DNA of 64,000 nucleotides from Owenia fusiformis (GCA_903813345.2 CAIIXF020000010.1:5137169-5201168), one strand, 5' to 3'; shown: positions 49,448 through 61,225, counted from the stretch's first letter. The notes: generated from the letters alone by a model not told the origin. Numbers and translations: made by a program.

Positions 49448-49770
49448 TACAAGCCCCTGGAGGTTTAATCATCTTTGCACATTTTCCATCTTTACAGTAC
49501 CATTTTGAGGGACAATAGCCATGGTCATCACAGTCTTTCGCTTTAACTTCAAACAACAAAAGCAAATGTTTATATGTTCTGACCATTATATTTGATTTAG
49601 GTTTTTGATTAATAATGTGTATATAATATTTTTAATTCACAATACCTACCTGTGAACACAACTACACCTATGAGATATATTATTAGACCCTGCATAATTC
49701 TTCCAGCTCCTTAGTAACAAGGAAGCAAATTATGTCTGTGAACCTGAATTCTCTGAGAGTTTATAGTCTT

Positions 49771-49777
49771 CTTTATG
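49771..49777 (-). promoter_or_regulatory. TATA box of P6
   Basis: TATAAAC on the minus strand about 76 bp upstream of the P6 ATG. Confidence 0.5.
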
Positions 49778-51178
49778 GTATGAAATTTCATTGTGATATA
49801 TATTGATAAAAATGTATGGTGCATGACAACTAAATCTTATTTATGAGTTGCATGTTAGTTGGGAGTTGCAGGTTAGGAGTTTATGAACGTGATATAACAC
49901 ATGTTGACTTTGGTAAAGGAATATTCCCCTAAATTGTCTACCTTCTATCTGGAAAATTCAAAGCAAACACGACTTTTAAAATGTCAAGCATGATTGGTAG
50001 TATTTCATGTTAGTTAACATCGATAAACATGTCATGAAATTTCCTCACGCATCAAACCTTACTTGTGGTTTTTAAAATGTTACACGACATGACTTTTATA
50101 GTTTACCATGTTGAAATGATTAAGTTTTATGGTCAATATATTTTTTCACTTCCTGACACTATCATGATTTTCAAAACATCCGATCAGGACTCAGGGCTGC
50201 TCCACTGTACCCTCTGTGGTGACTTTGTCCACATTCTATTACCCAAAACCTCTCCTTTTTTCCTTGTAAGACAAACATTTTGATCCTTTTTTTAAACTTA
50301 TGAGCCGCTTATATCAGACACATTTCCATACAAAAGACAATGGTCATTGATTAGAGTGATTATACATAATCAGTCTGAATTGTTCAATCAAACATTTAGT
50401 TGGAATTTGAAATGTAGGCACATTCCTTCTAAAATAAGTATACTGAACACTTTTCAGCTACCAAGAGTCATTGGACTAGCAGCTGCTATCACTTCACAAC
50501 CAAAAAATGTCAATGGTTAAGAAAATTTTAGTATTACATTTAAATATAAAAGTACTAAAGTGAAAGAAATGGTAAAAACTACCATGTGGCTTAGTTTTAC
50601 TCAAATGTCACCTCATTTCTGAAATTTCTTTGGATTAAAATTTATTTTCAATCTCTATATAAAATTATTCATCATAGCTGTTGAAGCCAGGGTGTTGGGT
50701 TTGGTAAAATAAATGGATAGATAGTATATTTAATTTATATAATGACGAAAAATAACTTATTCCAAGGAAATATTCCCCAGAGTCATACATAGAATAAGCA
50801 AAATATTATGCTTCAATTTAATCATATATTTATTTTCTTAGATTAACTTTTTCATAAAGCATTATATTATATTTCTATCTTCGTTGATTATTTTATATGG
50901 AGATTTATGGGATGTGCTATCCATTGTGAGACGTTGTATATAACAATCTGCTACTTGTCTTATTTTCTATAATATAAGTACTTGTATGATATAGTATAAT
51001 ATAGCGTAAGTATTATCATTTTGTGGCTTGATGGGTATAGCATCTTGGCTTAAAACAGAGTTAAAAATGTTGTGTTTACATTTTTCTAGATAGTATTGTT
51101 GTTCATGCTCAAACTATATTTTAAGAGAATGATAATAATTTCAGCTAAAATTGTCTTATTCAGATAATATGTGAATAC
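49778..51178. other. Intergenic, P6 to P7
   Basis: Very AT-rich; no gene or recognised repeat seen. Confidence 0.5.
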
Positions 51179-53470
51179 CTATTGGCCTATATTATGTATG
51201 CACATTTTGGCTGATCGGCACTGATTTTTATCTCCTCTACAGCGTTTTATTCGACCAATTATTTCTGCTGTGAACTCTCCTTTTCGTGCTATCTGTGAAA
51301 CACGTACTCCCGCTCAACATTAATGGTGAAGTGGCATTCAAAGACCCGACGATGAACTTCCTGTTTAGTCTGAAAGATATGGTGTCACTAAATTAGGATT
51401 TTAGTTTTGTTTCATTAATAACAGTACATTGTAATAAACAAATTTCCATTCAAATATTGATTTCATAATACAAATGCATAGTATATGAACTGTTCATTAA
51501 TAAATATTCACATATAGCTTAACATTATTTATTACATTCTGGCCAATCAGAACATCGCTTAGCCTTTTTATATTTTACAACAGATGAATAGTAAAAAGAA
51601 AATTTGTTATGAGGAAAACATTGACTTTATCACTGTTCCACAACTAGTTACTTTGACGGAACATCAATGTTACAAAATGGATGAACTTCCTGGATACGAA
51701 TTTTTCGTTTCCTCGATTTAAACTTACGTATAAGTCATCTTTCGGATTATCATTTGGCACAAAGTTAGACAATATAGTCTAGCTTTTAGAAATGCTCTCG
51801 TTTTGGAATTTGATTTTTAGATAAAGCTGCAATTTATGCATTTAGATCATTGCTTTTGTTATATTGACGTTACTCTTCAAAGTAACATACATTGGTAATA
51901 TAACGGGGCTAAATATATGAATTGCAACTTCATTTACAAAACAAATTCCAAATCGAACAAACTTTTTACAACAAGATTATATTTTCGAGCTTTGTCCCAA
52001 ATTATAATCTGCAACTTGACTATGTTTAATCGAGAAAATAAAAAAATTGTAACCGGGAAGTTTTATCCATTTTGTTACATCGACGTTCCGTCAAAGTAAC
52101 TAGTTGTGGAACACTCGGGGCTTAAACCGCTTAACAACTTACGTTAATAGTGCTCTCATGGGTAAAGGTCCAAACTCCTCTTTCCTTACAAAGGTACATG
52201 AATATGTAACGTTGATCCCATTACCTAGCTTGATTCTAGGATCCCCTGGTTTAGGACCTACACACTCAATACGGCATGCAGCAGCTTCTTCAGCCTCTTG
52301 TTTGAATCTAAAAGTAGGATACAAGCTTAAAATAGATATTAAAACATGAAGTTGCTCTATTACTGAAAACATTACCTTTACAGATAGAATTTGAGCAAAA
52401 TAAATTCTTTCTACATTCATGAGAACGGGGACATGATTCTCTTTTCTCCCTTTTTGGCATGTAGTAACCTTTCACAATTAGAGCCATCAGCCCCCCCCCC
52501 CGTTGTGCAGTATTTCTGCCTGCCTTCTCTGTATATTATACAATCAGGATCTGCACGACATCTTTCACTGCAATTTCCTTGTAATTACAAATATATGTAA
52601 ACATATTGAAATCATTTATCATTTATTATGTCAGTGCATCATGCAAAAGTTTTGAAAGATATCACTTTCGTTCATTCAGATGAAATTAAGTTCCGAAATT
52701 TTTTGGTCACCCAGTATATGTTCATAAAAATTGATTTATCATATTAAAGGCAAAATGTGGAAGAGCTGACAAAATGGCTTTCTGGCTTTAGAGATGATTG
52801 CATGGTTTAAAACCTTCTCTGATGATTCTTTTTTCAAACTATGCCTGAAGGTCCATTCAAAGTCAGCTGTTGAACCTTGAAAAGCTATATTTAGACTGCG
52901 GATTGAAAGTTCATTTTCAACTCATCTTTATGGCGATAAACCAGAAGTGAATTTTTAAGTCGAGTAAATGGTGATAATGTTCTCTTTATGATTCAAGCGG
53001 GGAAGTCAAAACATTTCTAATAAAAAATCATCGTAATGATTTGAAGATCATATAGAAGTATTTAAAATTGGATCCACAGTAAAATCTGAAATGAATGAAA
53101 TTTTTATTTGCCGATGTGAGAGAATATACTTCCAGTTTTATAACCATTGATTTTATTGATTAACTTTTTCCAAAATGTGCTTAAATATGGTATGCATATT
53201 TGTGTTGATTGTTAAATTACAAATAGGTTGGGTGAAGTCATTTGATCTCGTCCCAGAGGCAATATTTTGTCATTTCTAGCACCGAGAATTCCTTTAATAT
53301 GACTCACCATTTTCACATTGAGATCCTCCAATACATTGTGCACTTCTATTACAAGCCCCTGGTGGTTTAGTCGTCTTTACACATCTTCCATTAAATAATT
53401 CCAGTCTTTTCATCATCACAGTGCCAATTAGATCTGCAGTCTCCATGACTGTCACACTTTCTTGCTTTTG
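51179..53470 (-). pseudogene. P7: frameshifted paralog, exon 1 missing
   Basis: Exon remnants on the minus strand: exon 2 53470-53308, exon 3 52577-52376, exon 4 52296-52143, exon 5 51369-51179. Exon 2 has one extra base after GATGAAAAGACTGG, leading to a stop. Exon 3 has an 11-base G run that shifts frame at the GG-L position, and the usual glycine-tyrosine-cysteine reads GYY. Exon 4 is intact (NVTYSCTFVRKEEFGPLP). Exon 5 shifts near the serine-rich centre. No leader exon was found upstream; the next 250 bp lead into a transposon at 53720. Closest to P5/P6. Three separate lesions make a pseudogene likely; the G run alone could be a sequencing artefact. Confidence 0.8.
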
Positions 53471-53719
53471 CTTAAAAAAGGTGTGACAAGATCCGACAGA
53501 TGTGACAGGTTTTACCTTTTTACATTTTAATGTATTCATGTTCTTCAAATTATTCCTTTTCTTATCTTACTTTCTTTGTAAATTGTGGTGCCATGATAAA
53601 AATCATATACTTTCTATGGGAATCAAATTATAGATTGACCTATGCTAGCTTTTTTATTCAATGTATTATTATTCTAGTGTGCTAAAATTAAATACGCCTG
53701 CCATCTATTTATCCATATA

Positions 53720-54465
53720 CAGGGTGTTCAAAAAAACGCAACCCAAAGAAATCACTATATCTTGGAAAATACTTATCCAATTGCACTCATTTTTTTAAGG
53801 AAAGAAAGAAGAGACTGTGCATGTAGAGAAACTGTAGTTATTTACTTGTAAAACATGAAGCCTTGGACACCTGCTCAAAAGACATTAGTATTAAAAGATA
53901 CAAAAAACGCAGTCAAAGGTGACTGCCACAGCAATAAAACTGAATAAATTTTTAACCATAGTGTTTTGGCACTTCAGATTTGGCATAAATTATCCTCATT
54001 CAATGTGTGGTGAATTTGTGGAGTTTCATCAAAATCACTCCAGGGACTTAAGAGTCATGGTCAAAATGCCTTCTTAAGTCTGCCTGAACCAGGGCGTTTG
54101 GCTGCGTTTTCAACGCATTTCGACCATAACTGTAAAGTCCCTGGAGTGATTTTGATTTCACTCTACAGATTTACCATACTTTGAATGAAGATGATTTGTG
54201 CCAAATTTGAAGAGCTAAAACACTATGCTTAGAAAGTTATTCGGTTTTATTGCTGTGGCAGTCACCCCTGCCTGCGTTTTTCGTATCTTTCCAATTCTAA
54301 TATCTTTTGAGCAGGTGTCCAAGGCATTATGTTTTATAACCAACCAACTAAGGAGCTATACATACACAGTCTTTTCTTTCTTTCCTGAAAAAAAATGAAC
54401 ATAATTGCATTAATATTTTCCAAGATATAGTGATTTCTTTGGGTTGCATTTTTTTGAACACCCTG
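53720..54465. mobile_element. Palindromic TA-flanked element, 746 bp
   Basis: Ends CAGGGTGTTCAAAAAAACGC and its complement, flanked by TA at 53718-53719 and 54466-54467. The arms pair almost to the centre near 54090 (CAAAATCACTCCAGGGACTT and complement). No coding content. Confidence 0.9.
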
Positions 54466-54539
54466 TATTAGCATGTTCTCTATGTGTTGAGAGATGTTTG
54501 ATAAATGTTAGATCTTTGAATTAATGTTTATTTTATTAG

Positions 54540-54770
54540 ATTATCAACTAGATCTATTCTAATTTGTGATGTCACAAACTAGAACAACTGGTCTATAATA
54601 AAGTATGACGTCTAAACATGAGTGCAAATATTTGTTCTCCTGGTTTGTTTAACATATTAGAATCGTAACAAAGACCCTCAATTCTATGATTTACATGTAT
54701 GTCAAATATATGACCTCAGATTTTATTTTGTCAATTGCCAAAAACCTGAAATGCTCTGATATTTTGGTCT
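54540..54770. repeat. Dispersed repeat, second copy of 16590-16830
   Basis: Shares ATTAGAATCGTAACAAAGAC and TCAAATATATGACCTCA with the copy in P3 intron 4. Confidence 0.65.
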
Positions 54771-56223
54771 TCTGACAGTGACCCAAAAAATCACTGGACA
54801 TATATTGTGCCATAAGTCAACAAATCATAGTATTTATTCCTTAACTATAGTACCACTTACCTTATGATGTAGCTAATGTTAAGAAACATATGATTTGTAT
54901 ACCCTTCATTATCCCATTCAGTACATGTACTTTATAATTGCAGTCTCAGATATCTAAACATTAAAAAAAATCTGACCTTTAACATTATGAATTCTATAAA
55001 GTGCGTAACATTTTAATTTCATTTAATTGATATTGCGGCACTGATCAATGACATTATATGTAGATATATGACTTTCTGTCTGCCTGCCAATAACTAAAAT
55101 GGCAAAATTGCAAAATTTCTCATATTTATACATATTTTTTTTCATGTCTCCCTTTTGATTTACAGATATACTATCAAGGATAAATATTTTTCCATCCATG
55201 CCAGTCATCGTGAGCCATTGCTTTGTACCCCTAGGTATATGCTTTCATGTCATGTTGCCTCTCTTACAAGTGCAATGCCCATGTTTACTAAGTTGATCGA
55301 TCCCAGTGATCGTAATGTATCAGTTTTATCAACACTATTTACAATATTTAATGTTTCGTTGAACATAATTATAAACAAATTAACATTTACAAGGAATTTT
55401 AATTAAAGTAATGAACATCATCATCGATGATGTTTGTTAAATTAGACATGGAAGGTTAATAATTTCATAATAAATCAATAGTAATATTTCCTTAATAAAT
55501 AATTGTATAGGCTAGGGTGTCCCAGGCCTCTCCTTGAATGTCTCTTTCCTTAGGGTTCACATGTTATAAAAGTGCATATTATAAATTTTAGGATACAGCT
55601 AGGATTCTAAGCTCTATTTTTGAGGGTTTCAAATGACATGTCTGGTCCATCATGCATATTGTATAGGCCTATGACACAATGTTTCTCAGAGAAACTCTTT
55701 TTCTATGGGTTAGAATAATATGATTGATAATAGATATAGTTGAGGACATGTCTTCGCTAGGTCTCTAAACTTTCTATTACTTGACATGATTTGTGCATAT
55801 TGTATAGGACAGGATGTCTCAGAGCTCTCATGTTCTCTTTTTAAAGGGTCACATGAATTTGCGTACGAGGATGATCAATAAGTAATGGATGCTTTTTTAA
55901 ATAGATGTTTTTTATTGATGAATCGTTCAATTATCTTTCAGACCCCAAAATATATAATACAATTTTTTATATCCGTGAATGAGATATAGGCACTCCGGGA
56001 CTTACAATTATAAAGTTAAAGAAATTATGTCAAAGGATTTGTTTCCAGAATGCAATCTTGATATTTCCCAACAATGAAAATATTTTAATTGTCTGACATT
56101 TAAACTGGCTATAAATTCATAATTAGCAATCCAAAAGATTTGAGTCTACTTCTTCATTATGTAATAAGACTAAAACTCGTGATTCAAAATCTGAATTCGA
56201 AAAATGGCGACAGTTTAATTATT

Positions 56224-56671
56224 AGAGGTGTCACGGGTCAGATATTCTTTTGGCCGGTTCGGGCCCAAAAAGTGTGTGGGTTGGGTAATTTTGAGTCAGG
56301 TCAGAAGACAATAGAAAAATGAATTTAGCACTAGTGTAACTGAAATGACTGGGTGAATATAGAGCACATTATAAGACTGTTTAAGCCTGCATTACTGCAT
56401 ATTATGCTTTGATCGAGGAAAATTGATAAAAAACTTAGCATTAAATTGTAGAGAAGAACTATAAATTATTTAATGTTCGTAATATATATGTTTACAAGAA
56501 ATAGACCAGCTAAAATTTGAAATTATTTCCGGGAATATAAAGCATTTTACGATAATTTAAGATATTCCTGAGTGTTCTAACCCGACCCGAAATTGGTAAG
56601 TAGCTGTTCGTGACCCGACCGAGCCTTCCGACCCGAAATTCGGGTCTACATCAGGTCGGTGTGACACCTCT
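56224..56671. mobile_element. hAT-like element with AGAGGTGTCAC ends
   Basis: AGAGGTGTCACGGGTCAG... and ...GTGTGACACCTCT inverted ends; subterminal GGGTC/GACCC pairs. The target duplication is not clear. Confidence 0.6.
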
Positions 56672-56799
56672 TTTAATAATGTTACCATTAAAAGTGGTGA
56701 CATATGTTATGGTCTCCATTGTTGTGATGGCAGGTGGCGGTTTTAGGTTTGCGTCTGTAAAAAATTCTTAAAACTTCCAATAACTTAACAAATACTTTC

Positions 56800-57060
56800 A
56801 AGATTGACTTCATTTTTTCAAAATCATCTACAAACTCAGAAGTTCACATCTGACTTTAGATTTGAGATTTAACCTTCAATGACCTTCTCAAGGTCAAAAA
56901 GGTATTTTTCCAACTTTCTTAAAATTGACAATTTTTTCAAAATCATCTACAAGTTCTCAGAAGTTCAAATCTAATTTTTAGATTTAATACTTGACCTTCA
57001 CTTACCTTCTCAAGGTAAAAGGGTCAAATATATCGTTTTTAAATTTGCTTCAAATTCCTT
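56800..57060. repeat. Dimeric dispersed repeat, second locus
   Basis: Two units of about 120 bp like those at 42200-42500 (AAAATCATCTACAA, TTCAAATCTAA, GACCTTCA, CTTCTCAAGGT). Confidence 0.7.
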
Positions 57061-57534
57061 GTTATGGTTCTAGATTTAATATTTTGATAATGGAACTTAA
57101 ATGATGGTGGAGGGGGAGTAATATACATTATTTTGGTTTGGGATAGTTGGTTTTTTTTCTGTATGACTGGTGTACTCTTAGATGTGTTCTGTAACAATTG
57201 TTGGTCATTTTCTTTTTGCAGTTGTACCTACATATTTGTATCCAGCCCTACATAGAACCCCTCTTACTACCTTTGTTAAAGGGCAATTGAAATATAATAG
57301 GGACAAACTACTCACTCTCCCTATTGGTAACCTTTGTCTGTTTAAGCTGAATTCATTGATCAATTTATATAGTTTTTGTGGTACTTAAAATTCCTGTCCT
57401 TTCTTGTTCCCTCTTTGTTTGATATAGTTCATATGATTTGTTTCTAACTATTACATCATATTATGTGCTTTCTAATTCTCATTCAAGATGGGGTGAAGAA
57501 GAACATGAATAAATATGTTCAATGCAATGTGATT

Positions 57535-57540
57535 TTATTC
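57535..57540 (-). terminator. Poly(A) signal of P8
   Basis: AATAAA on the minus strand, 73 bp past the P8 stop. Confidence 0.6.
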
Positions 57541-57612
57541 AGATAGATCATAAAGTACAATCTTTGGTCAAGGTTAATTATACTATCGAGTGGATATTCT
57601 GAGTTGATGTTA

Positions 57613-60520
57613 CTACTTTTGACCAGCATATAAGTAACAGTGTCTGTTAGCCTGACAGGATGGCTTTAAGTTTACACATGGCTTCATTACTGCTGCAATA
57701 TTGGCAGTGAACTCTCCCTTCTTGGCCACTTTGGTAAGGTACCCACTGAATATTAATGGTGATAGACCCCGGATTTTGCCAAGTAAATCTTTTTTGTCAT
57801 ATCTAAAGTAGGAATAAAAATAGTTAGTATATTAACATGCTTCATTGCACAAAATTAGGAGCAGATGTGTTATGGTTGTGCTCTTTATTGTTGCGAGTCT
57901 TATTGTCACAATAAATGAGGTTGTAACTTGATACCTGACCATGGCATGGACGACTAATTGTTGTCATATTCAAAATAATGGCCATTTCGTGTGACACAGC
58001 ATATTCAACATGCATTCCAAGTTTTTAAGACCCCAAGTGGCTGTGTATTGCAAGGGGGTTTGAAATGCATTTTGAGATCACCCTACAGTATGGCTTTATT
58101 ACATTATAACTGTAGAGTTAATAATTTGCTGGAGAAGTTCGATTAACATACCTGATCCTAGCTGTTAGATTCTGATGTCCAAACTGCCCTCTGCGTACAA
58201 AGTCACAATGATAGGTGACATTTACAATGGATCCTGGTCTTATGTGATCAGGTCTTTCTAGGTTTGGTCCATAGCAGCTCAGACGGCATTGAACAATTTG
58301 CACTGCCACTGTCATGAGGAAATATTAACAAAGATGAAATATGACATCCAGAAAAATATTACAATGATATTTTGTTTCGTTTATTGATTTAATTGATGAG
58401 ATTGACGTGAAATTGATACAAGGAATACCCATAGAGATGTTATAAGTGTTCAAGATTGTTCTGAATATCTTTTAATTCACCATGACAATGAACTATGGGA
58501 TTTGAAATATGTCTGAAAACTTGATGGTCAGATTGACAGTCATTATCTATAGGCAGGTTATAGTTTGGAAGCTACATTGGTTTCCATTGCGCTTCAATGC
58601 ATTCTTATTGTTACTATTTTGTTTAATGACCAGTGATTCCAAATGTTCTACTCTAATTTATAAACATGTACACATTACAGCTCTATACTTGCCCAGGCAT
58701 TGTCCATTTCTGCAGAACATTTTCCCTTGGCATTCAGCGCTTCTTCCACATCGATATCCTCTCTCGTGCTTCATCTCACATCTGCCTTTCTGTGTTCCAC
58801 CCAACCCTCCAGCAGTACAGTACTTGTTTCTACCATTCCTGTGCTGTAAGCAGTCATTGTCAACTTTGCATGTCTCCTCACATGTTCCTACAAATGTATT
58901 CCATTCTGTTAACATTTATTGAAAATATTTACATTTGTGTCTCGATGGATATAATTAAATAGGTGTAGTATACACATTCAGCAAGTAATGCCTTTGACTG
59001 ATTTATTTTTTGTATCACAGTTATTCTTCAACAAAAACAAATAATTTGATGAATTAAATATTTTGTTTACAGATATACAGATCTTACATGATGAATACTT
59101 CTATGAACTGATTTTGGTTTAAAAAATGTGTTTAAAAATATATATTTATTAGTAGATAAAACTGAAATATATTGTGATAAGGATAACTGACTTATAATTA
59201 ATGTTATGAATGATGAAAACGTATATTACCGTTTCCCAATGGCACACATTTGGAAAGCTGAATACATTCATCATTTTTTCTGCAGGGTTTCCCTATGCCT
59301 ACCATAGGCACGCATTTATGTAATTTTTTGTCACACCAATATTTATATTTGCATTCTCCGCTGAAGTTGCAGTCACTTTGGACTCCCAGCACTCCTAGTT
59401 AGAAAATATGTTTTTATTGTTTCTTATCCATTAACCCTAGAAGCCCTAAGGTAAAAATAGTCACACGAACACCCAAGGGGAGTCAAAAGGGCACCCCCCT
59501 TGTAAAAATTTAATTAGGAGAGCTAGGATGTTCAAACTTTTTCCACATATACTTCATTCAATTATCTACAAGTTTGTGTAATAAGTTTAACAACTACGAT
59601 GATGTAAGATTGCGTAATTTTATTCTTAAGACAACACGTATGGTAGAATTAGTGCTAGCTTTTTTCTGATTTTTGTCTATTGGAGCTGATGATTACATCG
59701 CAATAAATTAATAACACATATGTAAAGTTAGGATGTTCAATTTTTCCCAAAATATACTTCATTCATTTATCTACAACTTGGTGTAATAACTTTAACAACT
59801 ATGATGATGGAAGATTGTGTAATCTTATTCTAAAGATAACACGTATGGTAGAAAAAGTGCTAGCTTTTTTCTGATTTTGTCTATTGCAGCTGATGATTAC
59901 ATCATAATAAATCAATTATCCTATGTACAATTTTGCTGATTTTTTCAGGAAACATTTGTCATATATGTAGCTTTAGCTACTGAAAATTTGAAGACCCTAC
60001 CAGATGCCAATAAAAAGTTATGGGGAAAAACATAACGGGGGGTCATTTTGACCCCCCGCCCCCTTAGGGCTTCTAGGGTTAAAAGAGTCGTAGACTTCTG
60101 ATGCTAACTATATAGCCCAAGATTTTTTTCATAATGATCTGTAAATTGCATTAAGGTTTGTATAATGATTTTATATCTCTCATCTTTTAATTGATTAATT
60201 AATTTATTAATTAAGTCAATTGATTAATTCTCTTTGAAAATTACAGTTAAGCCTCAATGAATTGTGCAAGTTAAATATCTTTACAAATCTATATTTTAGG
60301 GGTAACATTTATATTTTTTGTCAAAATTCAATCTAAAACAAAATTAAAAAATGTAAATCTATGTTTACGAGTAAATATTTCTTTTAAGACCCTGATTACT
60401 AAGTTTTTAAGTCAATGTTAATAAGGAGTTTTAAGTATTACATTTAAGTATGAGATAATAATATAAGTTCCTCTTACCTGTTGTTGCTATGATGACAACT
60501 GCTAATAAGAAGGCACTCAT
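57613..60520 (-). CDS. P8: secreted cysteine-rich protein, 249 aa
   Basis: Exons on the minus strand: 60520-60478, 59394-59230, 58887-58693, 58308-58152, 57802-57613; phases 1,1,1,2. Leader MSAFLLAVVIIATTG. Exon 2 carries DCNFSGECKYKYWC and NDECIQLSKC. Exon 3 carries TCEETCKVDNDC and GTQKGRCEMKHERGYRCG. Exon 4 has VNVTYHCDFVRRGQFG; exon 5 ends CYLYAGQK. These match P4 closely, making an A-type subfamily. The intron after exon 3 appears to use a GC donor (G|GCAAGT). The frame is intact and the gene looks functional. Intron 1 contains a piggyBac-like element. Confidence 0.85.
59435..60078. mobile_element. piggyBac-like non-autonomous element, 644 bp, in P8 intron 1
   Basis: Ends CCCTAGAAGCCCTAAG and its complement, flanked by TTAA at 59431-59434 and 60079-60082, which fits piggyBac target choice and CCCTAGA-type ends. 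The inside is mainly two tandem copies of a unit of about 205 bp (from about 59520 and 59726). Confidence 0.85.
59520..59930. repeat. Tandem repeat, about 205 bp x 2, inside the piggyBac-like element
   Basis: Both copies contain TATACTTCATTCA, TTTAACAACTA, ACACGTATGGTAGAA and AGTGCTAGCTTTTTTCTGAT. Confidence 0.85.
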
Positions 60521-60564
60521 ATTGATTTCAATTCTCTGATGTTTTAGGTGGAAAAAAAGTTATA

Positions 60565-60572
60565 CTTTTATA
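60565..60572 (-). promoter_or_regulatory. TATA box of P8
   Basis: TATAAAAG on the minus strand about 45-52 bp upstream of the P8 ATG. Confidence 0.6.
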
Positions 60573-61076
60573 ATGTTTGGAATTATGTATGTTGATGGAG
60601 GGAACACAGAACATGTGATTTGATTACTAAGTTTATGACCAATAGGAAATCATGATATTTTAAAATCATGGTGACATATCATTTTTAAGTATCGTAATAT
60701 AATTTTTTTTATTACATCCATATAATTGCTTGTGGTTGGATGATTTCACATTGTCAAGGTATCCTTGATATTATGGAATAAATTGTCTATTTACTTGTTA
60801 TACTTTAACATTATATATTGTTCTTTTTCTTCTCTCAGTTTTCCATTTTAGCTATTAATTGCTCTCATATATACAAATACTTTGGTAAACAGGGTTTGAA
60901 ATTGGTCCTATTATTACTCTGATATTATTATCATATTGTCCCAGAAATAAATCCCAAATTCATGTCCACTCAGTGAATAACCTCTTTGAACTTTCTATGA
61001 CATAAGACTTACTGTACCACTGTATATCATTCTGCCATCTCCAGTCACAACAATACCAGTGCGATAATGCGATAAT

Positions 61077-61225
61077 CAGTTCCAACCTCGCGAACTACGT
61101 TCCTTCCAACCGAACCATGGTTCTTACAACGCGAATATCGTTTCTTTAGTCGCGAACCTCTTTTTTCCCTCTCTTAAACATATTTCTCTACTTGCAAACG
61201 GAGTTCCGACATCGCAAACCACACT
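61077..61225. repeat. Degenerate 25-26-bp tandem repeat
   Basis: A GTTCC-x-x-AC-x-CGCGAAC-like unit recurs about five to six times with substitutions. Confidence 0.6.

Larger units (their letters stand above)
44889..49695 (-). pseudogene. P6: paralog with an added WxxW domain and a transposon in exon 2
   Basis: Exons on the minus strand: 49695-49650 (leader MQGLIIYLIGVVVFTG), exon 2 49546-48315 split by a 1089-bp element, WxxW exons 47855-47773 and 47598-47409, then 46331-46134, 45806-45650 and 45069-44889. Phases are 1,1,0,1,1,2. Exon 2 (CDDHGYCPSKWYC, MIKPPGAC) is cut after the alanine-cysteine codons; reading on gives a stop within about ten codons. Everything downstream is open and all splice sites are good. 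Exon 3 has CTERCRADVDC and GGLVTLVKGYC; exon 4 has sequon NIT; the end is CRWGKRCVLRT. Closest to P5. Skipping the phase 1-1 exon 2 would keep the frame, so expression of a shorter protein cannot be excluded. Confidence 0.8.
53471..57534. other. Intergenic, P7 to P8
   Basis: No gene found. Contains a palindromic element (53720-54465), a dispersed repeat (54540-54770), a hAT-like element (56224-56671) and a dimeric repeat (56800-57060). Confidence 0.55.

Noticed and set aside
53525-53550. ATG-containing stretch as exon 1 of P7
   Set aside because: The encoded peptide is short and basic, not a hydrophobic leader as in all other paralogs.
58509-58962. Two long plus-strand frames near P8 exon 3
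   Set aside because: They overlap exon 3 of P8 on the opposite strand and have no independent features.
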